Assembly (NCBI GenBank): GCA_964455395.1
Contig: CAYVWB010000007.1
Coordinates: 27,996-91,995, forward strand
DNA length: 64,000 nt
Origin: CAYVWB01 sp964455395
GTDB lineage: Bacteria; Desulfobacterota; Desulfovibrionia; Desulfovibrionales; Desulfovibrionaceae
Reading direction: 5' to 3'
The notes beneath the pieces were generated by a model. The model worked only from the letters and a program-made list of their open reading frames with translations, ran no database searches and had not been told where the DNA came from. This document shows positions 16,489 through 25,553 of the stretch, piece by piece. How positions within the stretch are numbered: the stretch's first letter is position 1; the number at the start of each line of letters is the position of its first letter. Made by a program: the position numbers and the translations under genes.

Positions 16489-19400
16489 GTGCTGCTGAAA
16501 GCTCCGGGGGGATGTGTGCTCAGCGGATGGACCGGATACCGAAACGCGCTGCGCCCCGGGCGAGCGCCACGCGACGCGTGGGCCCTCTCCGTCACCCCTC
16601 TTCGGCCAGTTACGTCCTTCACGCCTGTCACATCCGCCAAAACCGACAGATGCGTCACGCGCGCCGTGGCGCGGGCGCGTAAAGGCCTCGCCGTGCTCCT
16701 CGCTCCGGCGGCCGCACTGCTCGCCACACCCGCCATCGCCGAGACGTTTTCCATCGCCGACGCCCCCGCGTTGGTTGATCAGCCGCTCTGGACGCAGTGG
16801 GCGCTCGCCTTGCCGGGGGGTCCCGGCGCAGCCGCGCTCGCCGTGACTTGCGCCGTGGGCGCCGCCGTCATCACACACGTGCGCTGGCGTCGCATCATGG
16901 CGAAGCGTGACGCACGTTGGCGGCGGGACTGCGACGCCCTTGTCGAGACTCGCGCCAGCGCTCTCGTCAGCGCCCTTGTCAACGGCGTTGACGACGCCGT
17001 TTTCATCCACGAGATCCCACCTCACGAAGGCGCTCCCGCCCGCTTCCTCGAAGTCAACGAGAGCGCCTGCGCCCGCCTGGGCTACTCCCGTGAGGAGCTG
17101 CGCGCCATGTCCCTCAAGGATATCGACGACACCGAGACCAGCGCCACCGTGGCTCCGCATGTGTTGGATCAGCTGCGCGACAAGGGCGGCGCCGTCTTCC
17201 ACGCCGTGCATGTGACGAAACACGGCGCCCACATCCCCGTGGAAAACCACGCGCGGATCGTGGAGCTGGACGGCCGGCGCGTGGTGTTCACGATCAGCCG
17301 GGACGTGACCGAGGCCATGGCCGAGGAACGACTACGCCGGGACAGCGAACAACGCCGCGCCCTTCTGCTGGAGACCATCCCCTATGGCGTGGAGGAAGTG
17401 GACCTGGAGGGCCGCATCCTCTACGTGAACACCAGCTGCGCCGCTCTTTTGGGGGTCTGCCCGGAGGAGCTGGTGGGCTTGCGTCTCTGGGAGCTGCCGC
17501 TCCCCCCAGGCGAAGCCGAGCGCCTGCGCGCCGAGTTCGCACACATCGTCGCCGCGCTGCCGGAGCCCACGCCTTTCCTTGGTCGCCACCTGACCAAGGC
17601 TGGCGACGTTGTCGACCTCCTGGTGGACTGGAATTACAAACGCGATGAATCCGGCCTCCCGGCTGGGTTCTTCAGCGTGATTACGGACGTCACCACGCGA
17701 CTGGCGGCGGAGACGGCGCTCAAACAGCGGGAAGCGGATCTGCACAGCGCCCTGGAGCGGCTCAACTCGCACATCGAGAACTCGCCCCTCGCCGTGGTGG
17801 AGTGGGACGACATGGGCCGCGTCGTGGGGTGGTCCCACCGCGCGGAAGCCATCTTCGGGTGGACCGCCGAGGAGGTGACAGGCAAACGCTGGAGCGAATG
17901 GCGCTTCCTGCCGGAGGATGAACTCGGACACGTGGAAGCAGGCGTCAGCCAACTCTACATGGGCGACGTCGCGTACAACACCATAGAAAACACCAACTTC
18001 GCCAAGGACGGCTCGCTGCTCCACTGCCGTTGGCACAACTCCGCGCTCACGGACGGCGCCGGCGCTGTGGTCTCCATTCTTTCCCAGGTGGAAGACGTCA
18101 CCGCGCACATGCGCGACCAGGAAGCGCTGGCCCGCAGCGAAGAGCGGCTGCGCGCCATGTTCGAACACATGGGCAGCGGCGTGGCAGTCTACGAAGCGCT
18201 GCGTGATGGCGAGGATTTCCTCTTCACGGATTTCAACCCCAAGGCCGAGGCCATCACACTCATCTCCCGCGAGGCTGTTCTCGGGCGCACCCTGCTGGAG
18301 AAATTTCCGCACATGGACCGCTCCGAGCTGGTGGCGGCGTTGCGGCGCGTCTGGCTGACCGGCCGCTACGAGGAACTGCCGCCGTTCTACTACGCGGACG
18401 ACGTGCGGGAAGGGTGGCGGGAAAACCGCATCTATCGACTCCCCTCCGGCGAGGTGGTGGCCATCTTCGATGACGTCACGGAGCGCATCCTCTCCCAGCA
18501 GCAGCTTCTGGAAGCCAAGGAACACGCCGAAGCCGCCAGCCGCGCCAAGAACGCGTTCCTCGCCAACATGAGCCACGAAATCCGCACGCCGCTCAACGGC
18601 GTCATGGGCATGCTGCAGCTGCTGGAGACGACCGACCTCGACACGGAACAATACGACTACGCCGCCACGGCCATCGGGTCTTGCCGCCGGCTCACCGAGT
18701 TGCTCGGCGACATCCTGGACCTTACCCGCATCGAGGCGGACCGGCTCGACATCCTCGACGCACCCTTCGACCTCCGCGACACCCTGGACGCCGTGATCAA
18801 GCTCTTCGGCCCCGCAGCCACGCACGCCGGCCTCACGTTGACCAGCCGCGTGGACCCCGCCATCCCCTCGCTGCTGCGGGGCGACGCCAGCCGGCTGCAT
18901 CAGATCCTCAACAATCTCGTGGGCAACGCCCTCAAGTTCACCCCGGCCGGTCGGGTCGAGCTGGAGGTCTCCCTGCTCGCCCCACCGGACGCCGTGGCGC
19001 GCGGCGCTGTGGAAACGACGCGGCTCTTCTTCACCGTCGCCGATACGGGTGTGGGCATTCCCGACGAGAAACTCGCGAATCTCTTCGAAGCCTTCACCCA
19101 GGCCGACGTGAGCTTCAGACGCGAACACCAGGGCGCCGGTTTGGGGCTCGCCATCGTCAAGCGACTCGTCACCCTCATGGGCGGCGCCCTCTGCGTGGAC
19201 AACACGACCGGCGTCACCGTGGCCTTCGTGCTGCCCTTCACACGGGCTGACGGCGTCTGCCCGCAGCAGGATGACGCCGCGCCCCGGCCTTTGTTCGCGG
19301 AACTACGCGTGCTGGTCGTGGAGGACGACGAACTGAACCGCTTCGGCCTGGTGCGGCTGCTCGAAAAGCACGGCTGCCGCGTCACGGCGGCGGCGAACGG

Positions 19401-19689
19401 GCGGGAAGCCCTGGAACGGCTGCGCGCCGAGGCCTTCGACGTGGTCATCATGGACATCCAGATGCCCGTGATGGACGGCGAGGAAGCCGTGCGCCGCATC
19501 CGTGGCGGGGAAGCCGGCCTGACGCGCGTGGATGTCCCCATCGTGGCGCTCACGGCGTACGCCATGACCGGTGACGAAGCGCGTCTGTTCTCAGCCGGCG
19601 TCAACGCCTACGTACCCAAACCGCTGGACATGGACACGCTGCTCGGCGCGCTGCGTCGCTGTGTGGCGGAGACGAACGACCACCCGTAA
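16489..19689 (+). CDS. Hybrid sensor histidine kinase with multiple PAS domains and C-terminal receiver
   Basis: About 1066 residues from GTG 16489 (AGGGG close upstream); an ATG at 16396 extends it by 31 residues and the true start is uncertain. An N-terminal signal-like segment (AVLLAPAAALLATPAIAE) and a second hydrophobic segment (ALAVTCAVGAAVITHVRW) bracket a short exported loop. Four PAS-like domains follow, then HisKA with phospho-acceptor His696 (NMSHEIRTPLNGVMGM), HATPase with N box (QILNNLVGNALKFTP) and G boxes (DTGVGIPDEK, GAGLGLAIVKRL), and a receiver with Asp989 (VVIMDIQMPVMDGEEA). It has no HPt domain, so phosphotransfer onward needs a separate HPt protein such as the one at 24750. 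Signal unknown. Confidence 0.92.
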   Translation: MLLKAPGGCVLSGWTGYRNALRPGRAPRDAWALSVTPLRPVTSFTPVTSAKTDRCVTRAVARARKGLAVLLAPAAALLATPAIAETFSIADAPALVDQPLWTQWALALPGGPGAAALAVTCAVGAAVITHVRWRRIMAKRDARWRRDCDALVETRASALVSALVNGVDDAVFIHEIPPHEGAPARFLEVNESACARLGYSREELRAMSLKDIDDTETSATVAPHVLDQLRDKGGAVFHAVHVTKHGAHIPVENHARIVELDGRRVVFTISRDVTEAMAEERLRRDSEQRRALLLETIPYGVEEVDLEGRILYVNTSCAALLGVCPEELVGLRLWELPLPPGEAERLRAEFAHIVAALPEPTPFLGRHLTKAGDVVDLLVDWNYKRDESGLPAGFFSVITDVTTRLAAETALKQREADLHSALERLNSHIENSPLAVVEWDDMGRVVGWSHRAEAIFGWTAEEVTGKRWSEWRFLPEDELGHVEAGVSQLYMGDVAYNTIENTNFAKDGSLLHCRWHNSALTDGAGAVVSILSQVEDVTAHMRDQEALARSEERLRAMFEHMGSGVAVYEALRDGEDFLFTDFNPKAEAITLISREAVLGRTLLEKFPHMDRSELVAALRRVWLTGRYEELPPFYYADDVREGWRENRIYRLPSGEVVAIFDDVTERILSQQQLLEAKEHAEAASRAKNAFLANMSHEIRTPLNGVMGMLQLLETTDLDTEQYDYAATAIGSCRRLTELLGDILDLTRIEADRLDILDAPFDLRDTLDAVIKLFGPAATHAGLTLTSRVDPAIPSLLRGDASRLHQILNNLVGNALKFTPAGRVELEVSLLAPPDAVARGAVETTRLFFTVADTGVGIPDEKLANLFEAFTQADVSFRREHQGAGLGLAIVKRLVTLMGGALCVDNTTGVTVAFVLPFTRADGVCPQQDDAAPRPLFAELRVLVVEDDELNRFGLVRLLEKHGCRVTAAANGREALERLRAEAFDVVIMDIQMPVMDGEEAVRRIRGGEAGLTRVDVPIVALTAYAMTGDEARLFSAGVNAYVPKPLDMDTLLGALRRCVAETNDHP

Positions 19690-19791
19690 CGCATTCCATA
19701 CCGCTTTGGGGATATTGCCATGACGGCGGCTTGCCATTATGCTCCACAAAACACAGGCGCCCAGTCACCCACTGCAACCCAGGAGCCCCGT

Positions 19792-20778
19792 ATGCGCATC
19801 CCACGTCTCGCGTTCCGCGCCCTCGCGTTCAGCTTCGCTTTGGCCGCCATCTCCGGCGTCACAGCTCACGCTGAAGAGATCTCTGGCGAGCTCGTCATCT
19901 TCCACGCCGGCAGCCTCACCGTCCCCCTGGAGGCCATGGAAAAAACCTTCGAAGCGGCGCACCCCGGGGTGGATGTGGTCCTTTCCGGGGGCGGCTCCAC
20001 CAAGATGGCGCGGATGATCTCCGAGGAAGGCCAGGCGGCCGATATCATGGCCTCGGCGGACTATGTGGTCATCGACAAGAACCTCATCCCCAAATTCGCC
20101 AGCTGGAACGCGCGGTTCGCTTCCAACCAGATGGTCTTGTGCCACACGGCCCAGTCGAAATACGCGGATGAAGTGAACGCCGAGAACTGGACCGAGATCC
20201 TCCTGCGTGAAGACGTTTCCTGGGGCCACTCCGACCCCGATCTGGATCCGGCAGGCTACCGCAGCCTCATGGTGCTCCAGCTCGCCGAGGCGTTCCGCAA
20301 GGAAGAAGGCCTGTACGAGAAGCTCATCGCCAGCCGGCCTGCGGAGAACGTCCGGCCCAAGGCCATCGAGCTGGTGGCCTTGCTCAAGTCCGGGGAGCTG
20401 GACTACGCGTGGGAGTATCGCTCCGTGGCTGTCCAGCACGGCTTGGAGTTCGTGACGCTGGACAACCATATCAACCTCGGCGACTACCGCATGGACGACT
20501 TCTACAAGGATGCCGTGGTGGAGGTGGCCGGCAAGCAAGGCGGCGAGCCCATCAAGCGCGTGGGCAAGTCCATCACCTATGGGGTGACCATGCTGGACAA
20601 CGCCAAGAACCCGGTCGCTGCGGAAGCTTTTCTGGCGTATCTCTTCGCGCCGGAAGGCGGCTTGGCCGTGCTGGAGGCCATGGGGCAACCGCCCTTCATC
20701 CCCGTGCGCGTCCCGAGCCAGCAGATGAAGGACGCCATGCCGGAAGGCCTTGCGCCGCTGGTGACGGTCACGCAGTAA
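19792..20778 (+). CDS. wtpA: Tungstate/molybdate-binding periplasmic protein (WtpA/ModA type)
   Basis: 328 residues from ATG 19792 with AGGAG upstream. Signal peptide with cleavage near VTAHA-EE. The mature protein shows WtpA-type signatures: IFHAGSLTVPLEAMEKTF, SGGGSTKMARMI, DIMASADYVVIDK, SNQMVLCHT and HSDPDLDPAGYRSLMVLQLAE. It should capture tungstate or molybdate for formate dehydrogenases and other Mo/W enzymes. No ABC permease or ATPase gene is adjacent, so it must work with a transporter encoded elsewhere or be an orphan receptor. A bidirectional terminator lies between it and the convergent betaine-binding gene. Confidence 0.88.
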   Translation: MRIPRLAFRALAFSFALAAISGVTAHAEEISGELVIFHAGSLTVPLEAMEKTFEAAHPGVDVVLSGGGSTKMARMISEEGQAADIMASADYVVIDKNLIPKFASWNARFASNQMVLCHTAQSKYADEVNAENWTEILLREDVSWGHSDPDLDPAGYRSLMVLQLAEAFRKEEGLYEKLIASRPAENVRPKAIELVALLKSGELDYAWEYRSVAVQHGLEFVTLDNHINLGDYRMDDFYKDAVVEVAGKQGGEPIKRVGKSITYGVTMLDNAKNPVAAEAFLAYLFAPEGGLAVLEAMGQPPFIPVRVPSQQMKDAMPEGLAPLVTVTQ

Positions 20779-20860
20779 CGCAGCAGCGCTTTCGTGACGT
20801 CAACCCGCGCCAGACGCGGCTTGACGATGGGGAGGTTTGCCCCGCAGTTCGTCGCACGAC

Positions 20861-20894
20861 AAAGCCCGGGACGGCGGTCACCATCCCGGGCTTT
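20861..20894. terminator. Bidirectional terminator between convergent genes
   Basis: AAAGCCCGGGA (20861-20871) and TCCCGGGCTTT (20884-20894) form an 11-bp stem with A and T ends, followed by CCTTTGG on the plus strand. It serves wtpA and the convergent betaine-binding gene. Confidence 0.8.
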
Positions 20895-20961
20895 CCTTTG
20901 GCGAGTGGACTCGCCCCGACTCGTGCAGCCACGGCGGCTCTTCAGGCCGCGGCTTCTGCGA

Positions 20962-21810
20962 CTACTGGAGCCAGGAATCCACCAGCTCGGGATATTCCTT
21001 CATGAAGCGCTTGGCGTTTTCGTAACGGTCCGCGCCTTCTTCCTGGTTCCAGGCCATCAGGGCCTGGAGCTGATCCGGGTTTTCGTAGGAGAATTTGTCC
21101 AGGAACGCGTAGACGTCGGGCATGTCCTGTTCGAGATCGGTCCGGACGATGGTGTGGATCTTCTCTTCCTCGCCGAGCACGCCTTTGGGGTCCTCCAGAT
21201 ACTTGAGCTCCCAGCGGCCGAACATCCAGTGGGGGGACCACGCCGTCACCACCACCCACTCGTCGTTCTTGATGGCGTCGCCCAGCGCGGCGGTCATGGT
21301 GGAGCCGGAGCCTTCCATGAGCTCGAAGTCATCCAGTCCGTAAGCGGACATGGCTTCCTCGGAAAGCCGCATGAGGCCTGCGCCGGGGTCGATGCCGATG
21401 ACTTTGTTGTCGAACTTCTCCGCGTGCGCCGGGAGCTGCTCGATGGAGTCGATATCCACGTAGGCGGGCACTGCCCAGCCCAGCTTGGCGCCGCCGACGA
21501 TGGGGCCGAGGTCCTCCACCGTGCCTTCCACCTGCTTGAGGTAGTCCGCGTGGGTGACAGGGAGCCAAGCGGTGACCATGCCGTCCACATCGCCGGAGCC
21601 CACGGCCATCCACATGGCCGCCCCCGTGACAGGCAGGATCTCCACTTCGTAGCCCATGCGCTCCTCCAGCACGGCTTTGACGAGGTTGGTGCTGGCTGCA
21701 GCGCAATCCCACTCCACGTAAGCGAGCCGCACTTCCTTTTCCGCCAGCGCGGAGGACGCCAGCAGCAGTGTGACGAGAAGGGTGGCGAGCAATTGAATAC
21801 AGCGTTTCAT
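20962..21810 (-). CDS. Glycine betaine/choline-type ABC transporter substrate-binding protein (ProX/OpuAC family)
   Basis: 282 residues from ATG 21810, preceded by a strong AGGAGG. Signal peptide MKRCIQLLATLLVTLLLASSALA. The mature chain has OpuAC-family features: VRLAYVEWDCAAASTNLV, an early MWMAVGSGDVDGMVTAWLPV, YVDIDSIEQL, IGIDPGAGLM and the Trp-rich VVVTAWSPHWMFGRWELKYL. Such aromatic residues form the cation-pi box for quaternary amines. The role is osmoprotectant capture in the periplasm. As with wtpA, no ATPase or permease gene is next to it. This suggests life in saline or fluctuating osmolarity, which is inference. Confidence 0.88.
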   Translation of the reverse strand: MKRCIQLLATLLVTLLLASSALAEKEVRLAYVEWDCAAASTNLVKAVLEERMGYEVEILPVTGAAMWMAVGSGDVDGMVTAWLPVTHADYLKQVEGTVEDLGPIVGGAKLGWAVPAYVDIDSIEQLPAHAEKFDNKVIGIDPGAGLMRLSEEAMSAYGLDDFELMEGSGSTMTAALGDAIKNDEWVVVTAWSPHWMFGRWELKYLEDPKGVLGEEEKIHTIVRTDLEQDMPDVYAFLDKFSYENPDQLQALMAWNQEEGADRYENAKRFMKEYPELVDSWLQ

Positions 21811-22043
21811 GAAGCCTCCTGAAGTAAGGTGTGTATGGTGAGCGCTTCGGCGCGCCCACGGGGGGAACAAGACGTCCCTGTTGCGACTGGAGACGTTTCG
21901 AACGTGTGTCTGGAGCATACAACCCGAGATGCGCCGCGACGTCAACATGGAATCCTTGGCGGCACGACGTGGCCTCCTCAAGGGAAACATCCTCGGGAGC
22001 CCCCCCACCCATGGTCTGCGTGGCGACGCCCCCGGGCCTGCGG

Positions 22044-22076
22044 TCAAAAAAAAAGCCGCCGGGGAGCCGGCGGCTT
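22044..22076 (-). terminator. Rho-independent terminator after trpS
   Basis: AAGCCGCCGG (22053-22062) and CCGGCGGCTT (22067-22076) form a 10-bp stem with a 4-nt loop. On the minus strand it is followed by a run of nine T. Confidence 0.92.
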
Positions 22077-22108
22077 GGCATTGTCAGGGAGCGGCGCGCC
22101 ATCGCGCT

Positions 22109-23101
22109 TTACGTGAAGTTGAGCATCTCCCGGACGCGTGCAAGGGTCGCTTCCGAGATGTCGCGGGCTTTGGCGTCGCCTTCCTCCAGAATGCGCCAGA
22201 TGGCCTCGGGGTCGCGGTCCAGCTCGGCGCGACGTTGCTGGATGGGGCCCAGGAAGGCTTCCATGGACTCCAGCAGGCGCTTCTTGCAGTCCACGCAGCC
22301 CCAGGTGGCGCCGGTGCAGCCTTCACGGATCATGGCCTGGTCCGCGTCGTCGGTCATCAACACGTGATAGGGGAAGAGGTTGCAGATGTCCGGATCGCCC
22401 GGGTCGCTCTTGCGCTTGCGGTTCTCGTCCGTGAGCATCTTCATGACCTTGGGTTGGATCTCGTCCATGGACTCCTTGAGGTAGATGGCGTTGCCGTAGC
22501 TCTTGCTCATCTTGCGACCGTCCAGACCGGGGAGCTTGGCTTGAGGTGTGAGCTTGGCCTGCGGTTCGGGGAAGAAGTCGCCGTAGAGGTGGTTGTAGCG
22601 GCGGGCGATCTCGCGGGTGAGCTCCAGATGGGGCAGTTGATCCTGTCCCACGGGCACGAACGCCGGCCGGTAGAGGAGGATGTCCACGGCCTGGAGCACG
22701 GGATAGCCCAGGAAGCCGAAGGTGTTGAGATCCTTCTCCATGAGCTGTTCCCTCAGCTCCTTGTAGGTGGGGTTGCGCTCCAGCCACCCCAATGGCGTGA
22801 TCATGGAGAAAATGATGTTGAGCTCCGCATGGGAGCACATTTTGGACTGCTGGAAGAGCACGCACTTGGCGGGATCCAGACCGCCGGCCACCCAGTCCTT
22901 CACCAGCTCGGGGACGAACGTTTTGATGCGCTGGGGATTGGCGTATTCCGTGGTGAGCGCGTGCCAGTCCGCCACGAAATAGAAGCACTCGTACTCCTGG
23001 GAGAGGTCCACCCAGTTCTGGAGCACGCCGAAGTAGTGGCCGAGGTGCAGCGGTCCCGTGGGCCGCATGCCCGAGACGATGCGATGCAAGGGAGCAGACA
23101 T
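22109..23101 (-). CDS. trpS: Tryptophan-tRNA ligase
   Basis: 330 residues, the normal length for bacterial TrpRS. Class I signatures are present: the HIGH-type PLHLGHYFG in the first 25 residues (after SGMRPTG) and KMSKS in LDGRKMSKSYGN. VGQDQLPHLELTREIARRY is a TrpRS landmark. It charges tRNA-Trp in the cytoplasm. GGAG precedes the ATG at 23101. It lies 36 bp after the M50 protease gene and both probably form one transcript ending in the strong terminator downstream. Confidence 0.96.
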   Translation of the reverse strand: MSAPLHRIVSGMRPTGPLHLGHYFGVLQNWVDLSQEYECFYFVADWHALTTEYANPQRIKTFVPELVKDWVAGGLDPAKCVLFQQSKMCSHAELNIIFSMITPLGWLERNPTYKELREQLMEKDLNTFGFLGYPVLQAVDILLYRPAFVPVGQDQLPHLELTREIARRYNHLYGDFFPEPQAKLTPQAKLPGLDGRKMSKSYGNAIYLKESMDEIQPKVMKMLTDENRKRKSDPGDPDICNLFPYHVLMTDDADQAMIREGCTGATWGCVDCKKRLLESMEAFLGPIQQRRAELDRDPEAIWRILEEGDAKARDISEATLARVREMLNFT

Positions 23102-23137
23102 GGAGATTCTCCGAAAAAGGGAGGGATTGTGAGGCCG

Positions 23138-23809
23138 CTAGGCCAGCCCGACAAGCCCGAGGATGACATCCGCGCCGCCATGCACCAAAGGCCCCAGAAC
23201 AGCCCACAGCGCCCCCGTGACCAGCAGGACGATGAGGATGACGAAGCCGTAGCGCTCCAACTGCGCGTACTGCATGGCCAGCCGCCGCGGCAAGAGCCCC
23301 ATGGCGATGTGGGAGCCGTCCAGCGGGGGGATGGGCGTCAAGTTCAGAAACGCCAGGGTCAGGTTGATGAAGACGCCGTTGGCGCAAATGAGCCACAAGG
23401 GATAGAGCACGGCGGATTCCTGCACGCCGGGAATGGAGCCCCCCAGGAGCAGGATGACGCGCAACCCCACGGCGAAGATCAGCGCAAGCAGGAAGTTGGT
23501 GGCGGGTCCGGCTGCTGCGCTGAGCATCATGTCCCGCCGGGGATCCCGGAAATTCCGCGGATCGATGGGCACGGGCTTGGCCCAGCCGAAGACGAAATTC
23601 GTGGTGAGCGCCGTGATCAGAAAGACCAGCGCGCCCATGGCGTCGATATGCGGGATGGGGTTCAGGGTGATGCGCCCGGCCTGCTTGGCCGTGGGGTCCC
23701 CCAGACGGGAGGCGGCGTATCCGTGTGCGACTTCATGACAGATGATGCCGAACAGGAACGCGGGGATGCTGACGGCGAGCTGCTGCACCGTCTGGGCGAT
23801 ATCTTGCAT
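23138..23809 (-). CDS. Site-2 protease family membrane metalloprotease (M50)
   Basis: 223 residues from ATG 23809, which fits the usual start of this family; a GTG at 23890 would add a hydrophilic extension. The zinc motif HEVAH (H25, E26, H29) lies in the first membrane helix (IPAFLFGIICHEVAHGYA), and the second motif NLTPIPPLDGSHI provides the Asp ligand. Five or six membrane segments are expected, with no PDZ domain. This is the compact group of intramembrane proteases of the FE/rhomboid-neighbour type found next to trpS in many bacteria. Substrate unknown. Confidence 0.88.
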   Translation of the reverse strand: MQDIAQTVQQLAVSIPAFLFGIICHEVAHGYAASRLGDPTAKQAGRITLNPIPHIDAMGALVFLITALTTNFVFGWAKPVPIDPRNFRDPRRDMMLSAAAGPATNFLLALIFAVGLRVILLLGGSIPGVQESAVLYPLWLICANGVFINLTLAFLNLTPIPPLDGSHIAMGLLPRRLAMQYAQLERYGFVILIVLLVTGALWAVLGPLVHGGADVILGLVGLA

Positions 23810-24085
23810 GGAGGAGGAGCTACCACGAAGCGCGGCTGCGGGCAAGAACGAAAGCGCTGACGCCGGCGGGGGCGTTGGTGAGCGCTGCACGAATCACCCG
23901 ACGCGCAAGAGCCGGCGCGCAAAGCCCGCCAGCGGACGACACGCGCTGTGGCCCATGGCGTATGGCGCGCACATTGCGCCCGAAGCGCCACAGCCTCGGA
24001 CATCTCGCCGAAGGCAAGCCCTGGCGGACACCCGAGGCTTCGGGTCGGCTCGCGCCGCGACCGAAAAGCGAGTCGTCGCAGGCGG

Positions 24086-24460
24086 CTACTTGCCGGCCTT
24101 GGCCATGGCCAGCGCCACTTTGCTCTTCAGCTCGGCCAAGTCCACGGACTTGACCACGTAGTAATCCGCCGAGACGGATTTCAGATCGTGCTGGAACGAA
24201 TCGTACGCCGTGGAGAGAATCACCGGGATATTGGGGTCCTTCTCCCGAATCTCCTGCAGCAGATCCAGCCCGGAGCGGTTCGCACCCAGCTTGATGTCCA
24301 GAATCACCACTTGGGGCTCTTCACGGCTCAGCACCTCGAGGATCTCTTCCTGGCCGTCGGAGGTCGCCACAGCGTACCCCTCGCTCTCCAGCTCCTCGCG
24401 ATACAGCATGCGGATGTGTTTCTCGTCGTCCACAACAAGCACTTTTTTCTCGTCGGACAT
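24086..24460 (-). CDS. CheY-like response-regulator receiver protein
   Basis: 124 residues with AAGGAG just upstream of ATG 24460. A single receiver domain: acidic pair D11-D12 (VLVVDDEKHIR), phospho-acceptor Asp55 (VVILDIKLGANRSG), Ser/Thr switch in PVILSTAYD and Lys in YYVVKSVDLAEL. No output domain. It diverges from the HPt gene 290 bp away, so a phosphotransfer pair is plausible. The KS instead of KP after the conserved Lys, and the inserted GANRSGLDLL loop, are mild departures from CheY. Confidence 0.9.
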   Translation of the reverse strand: MSDEKKVLVVDDEKHIRMLYREELESEGYAVATSDGQEEILEVLSREEPQVVILDIKLGANRSGLDLLQEIREKDPNIPVILSTAYDSFQHDLKSVSADYYVVKSVDLAELKSKVALAMAKAGK

Positions 24461-24749
24461 GCCTTACTCCTTCAGGGCCGCCAGGCGCCGTCCCGTCCGT
24501 CCGGCCTGGTCTGATTTGAGAGGACGCTCTTCGAATCCGGCAGCTGCAGGCCGGTCCGCGCAACTTTGGAAACTTTAGTATAACCTTCGCATGATGACAA
24601 GGCGTTTATGGAAAACACCCCCTTCATTCACCGGCGAACTTCGCGCCAGACGCCGTACGGCCTTGCTTCCCGAGCCATGTGACGATATGGTGCCGGCTAG
24701 CGAGTCGCAGGGCGTTCCCCCCGGCGCACACATCATACAGGAGCACGCC

Positions 24750-25115
24750 ATGGAACATCTCGAAACCGCTGACACTCTCGCCAGACTCGGCGGCGACCGA
24801 GACCTCCTCCGGGAACTCTACCACGCCTTCGCCCTGGACGCTCCACTCAAGCTCCAAACACTCCGACACGCCCTGGACGACGCCCGACGCGATGATGCCG
24901 CCCGCCAAGCCCACGCCCTCAAAGGCGCCGCAGCAGCCATCGGCGCGGAACCCTGCCGGCAGCTCGCCTTGGAACTCGAAACGCTCCTCAAGACGCCCAC
25001 ACACGCGACGCCAGCCCCCGACGCCGAAAAACGCGCCACGGAGCTCGTCCACGCCATCCACGAGGAGATGCGCTGCCTGCTCGAACTCATCCAACCCAAG
25101 GACGCCCCCGCGTGA
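24750..25115 (+). CDS. Stand-alone histidine phosphotransfer (HPt) protein
   Basis: 121 residues from ATG 24750 with CAGGAG upstream. A four-helix HPt domain with phospho-acceptor His55 in ARQAHALKGAAAAIGAEPC, the standard HxLKGxxxxxG motif. It would relay phosphate between receivers, for example from the terminal receiver of the hybrid kinase at 16489-19689 to the receiver encoded divergently at 24086-24460. Pairings are inferred from missing domains, not shown. Its stop overlaps the GTG of the ThiS-like gene by 4 nt (GTGA), an unexpected coupling of signalling to a sulfur-carrier-like protein. Confidence 0.85.
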   Translation: MEHLETADTLARLGGDRDLLRELYHAFALDAPLKLQTLRHALDDARRDDAARQAHALKGAAAAIGAEPCRQLALELETLLKTPTHATPAPDAEKRATELVHAIHEEMRCLLELIQPKDAPA

Positions 25116-25414
25116 CCAAACCCACACCCACACACGACGAGAACGGACGCGAGTCCCATGAACCGCCACGCGCAGGCGTCTACGTTCGTTATCAACCGCC
25201 GGAGCCCCGCGACCTCGAACTCCCGAACCAGGCCCGCGCGCTCCCCAAGGCGAACACCGTGCGTCAGCTGCTCAACCGCCTGGGCGAACGCCCCGCCGCG
25301 GTCCTCGTCATCCGCGACGCAGACGACCCCGAAAAACGCCGGCTCCTCACCCAGGACATGCCCATCAAACCGGGCGAACTCCTCACCTTGCGCCGGGTCA
25401 CCTCACGCGGGTAG
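25112..25414 (+). CDS. ThiS/MoaD-like beta-grasp protein, candidate sulfur carrier for the TtuA-type thiolase
   Basis: 100 residues from GTG 25112. About 30 disordered residues precede a ubiquitin-like domain: ARALPKANTVRQLLNRLG, PAAVLVIRDADD, DMPIKPGELLTLRRV. The order strand-helix-strand and the closing KPGELLTLRRV match ThiS/TtuB proteins. The C terminus ends TSRG, with one terminal Gly rather than the usual Gly-Gly, so activation as a thiocarboxylate is uncertain. It is followed 139 bp later by a TtuA-type tRNA thiolase, the enzyme that in Thermus takes sulfur from TtuB. Family call is good, activity open. Confidence 0.7.
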   Translation: MTKPTPTHDENGRESHEPPRAGVYVRYQPPEPRDLELPNQARALPKANTVRQLLNRLGERPAAVLVIRDADDPEKRRLLTQDMPIKPGELLTLRRVTSRG

Positions 25415-25553
25415 ACTTGGAGGCCCCCCACCGCGCGCGCCGGCGCATCGCCGGTGTCGACGCGGTCCACCACCCCATTCCATACCGAAACGGAAGGACT
25501 CCCCGGCGGACCCGGCCCCTTCTTCGTCCACCGCTCATTCCCACAGGTACGCC

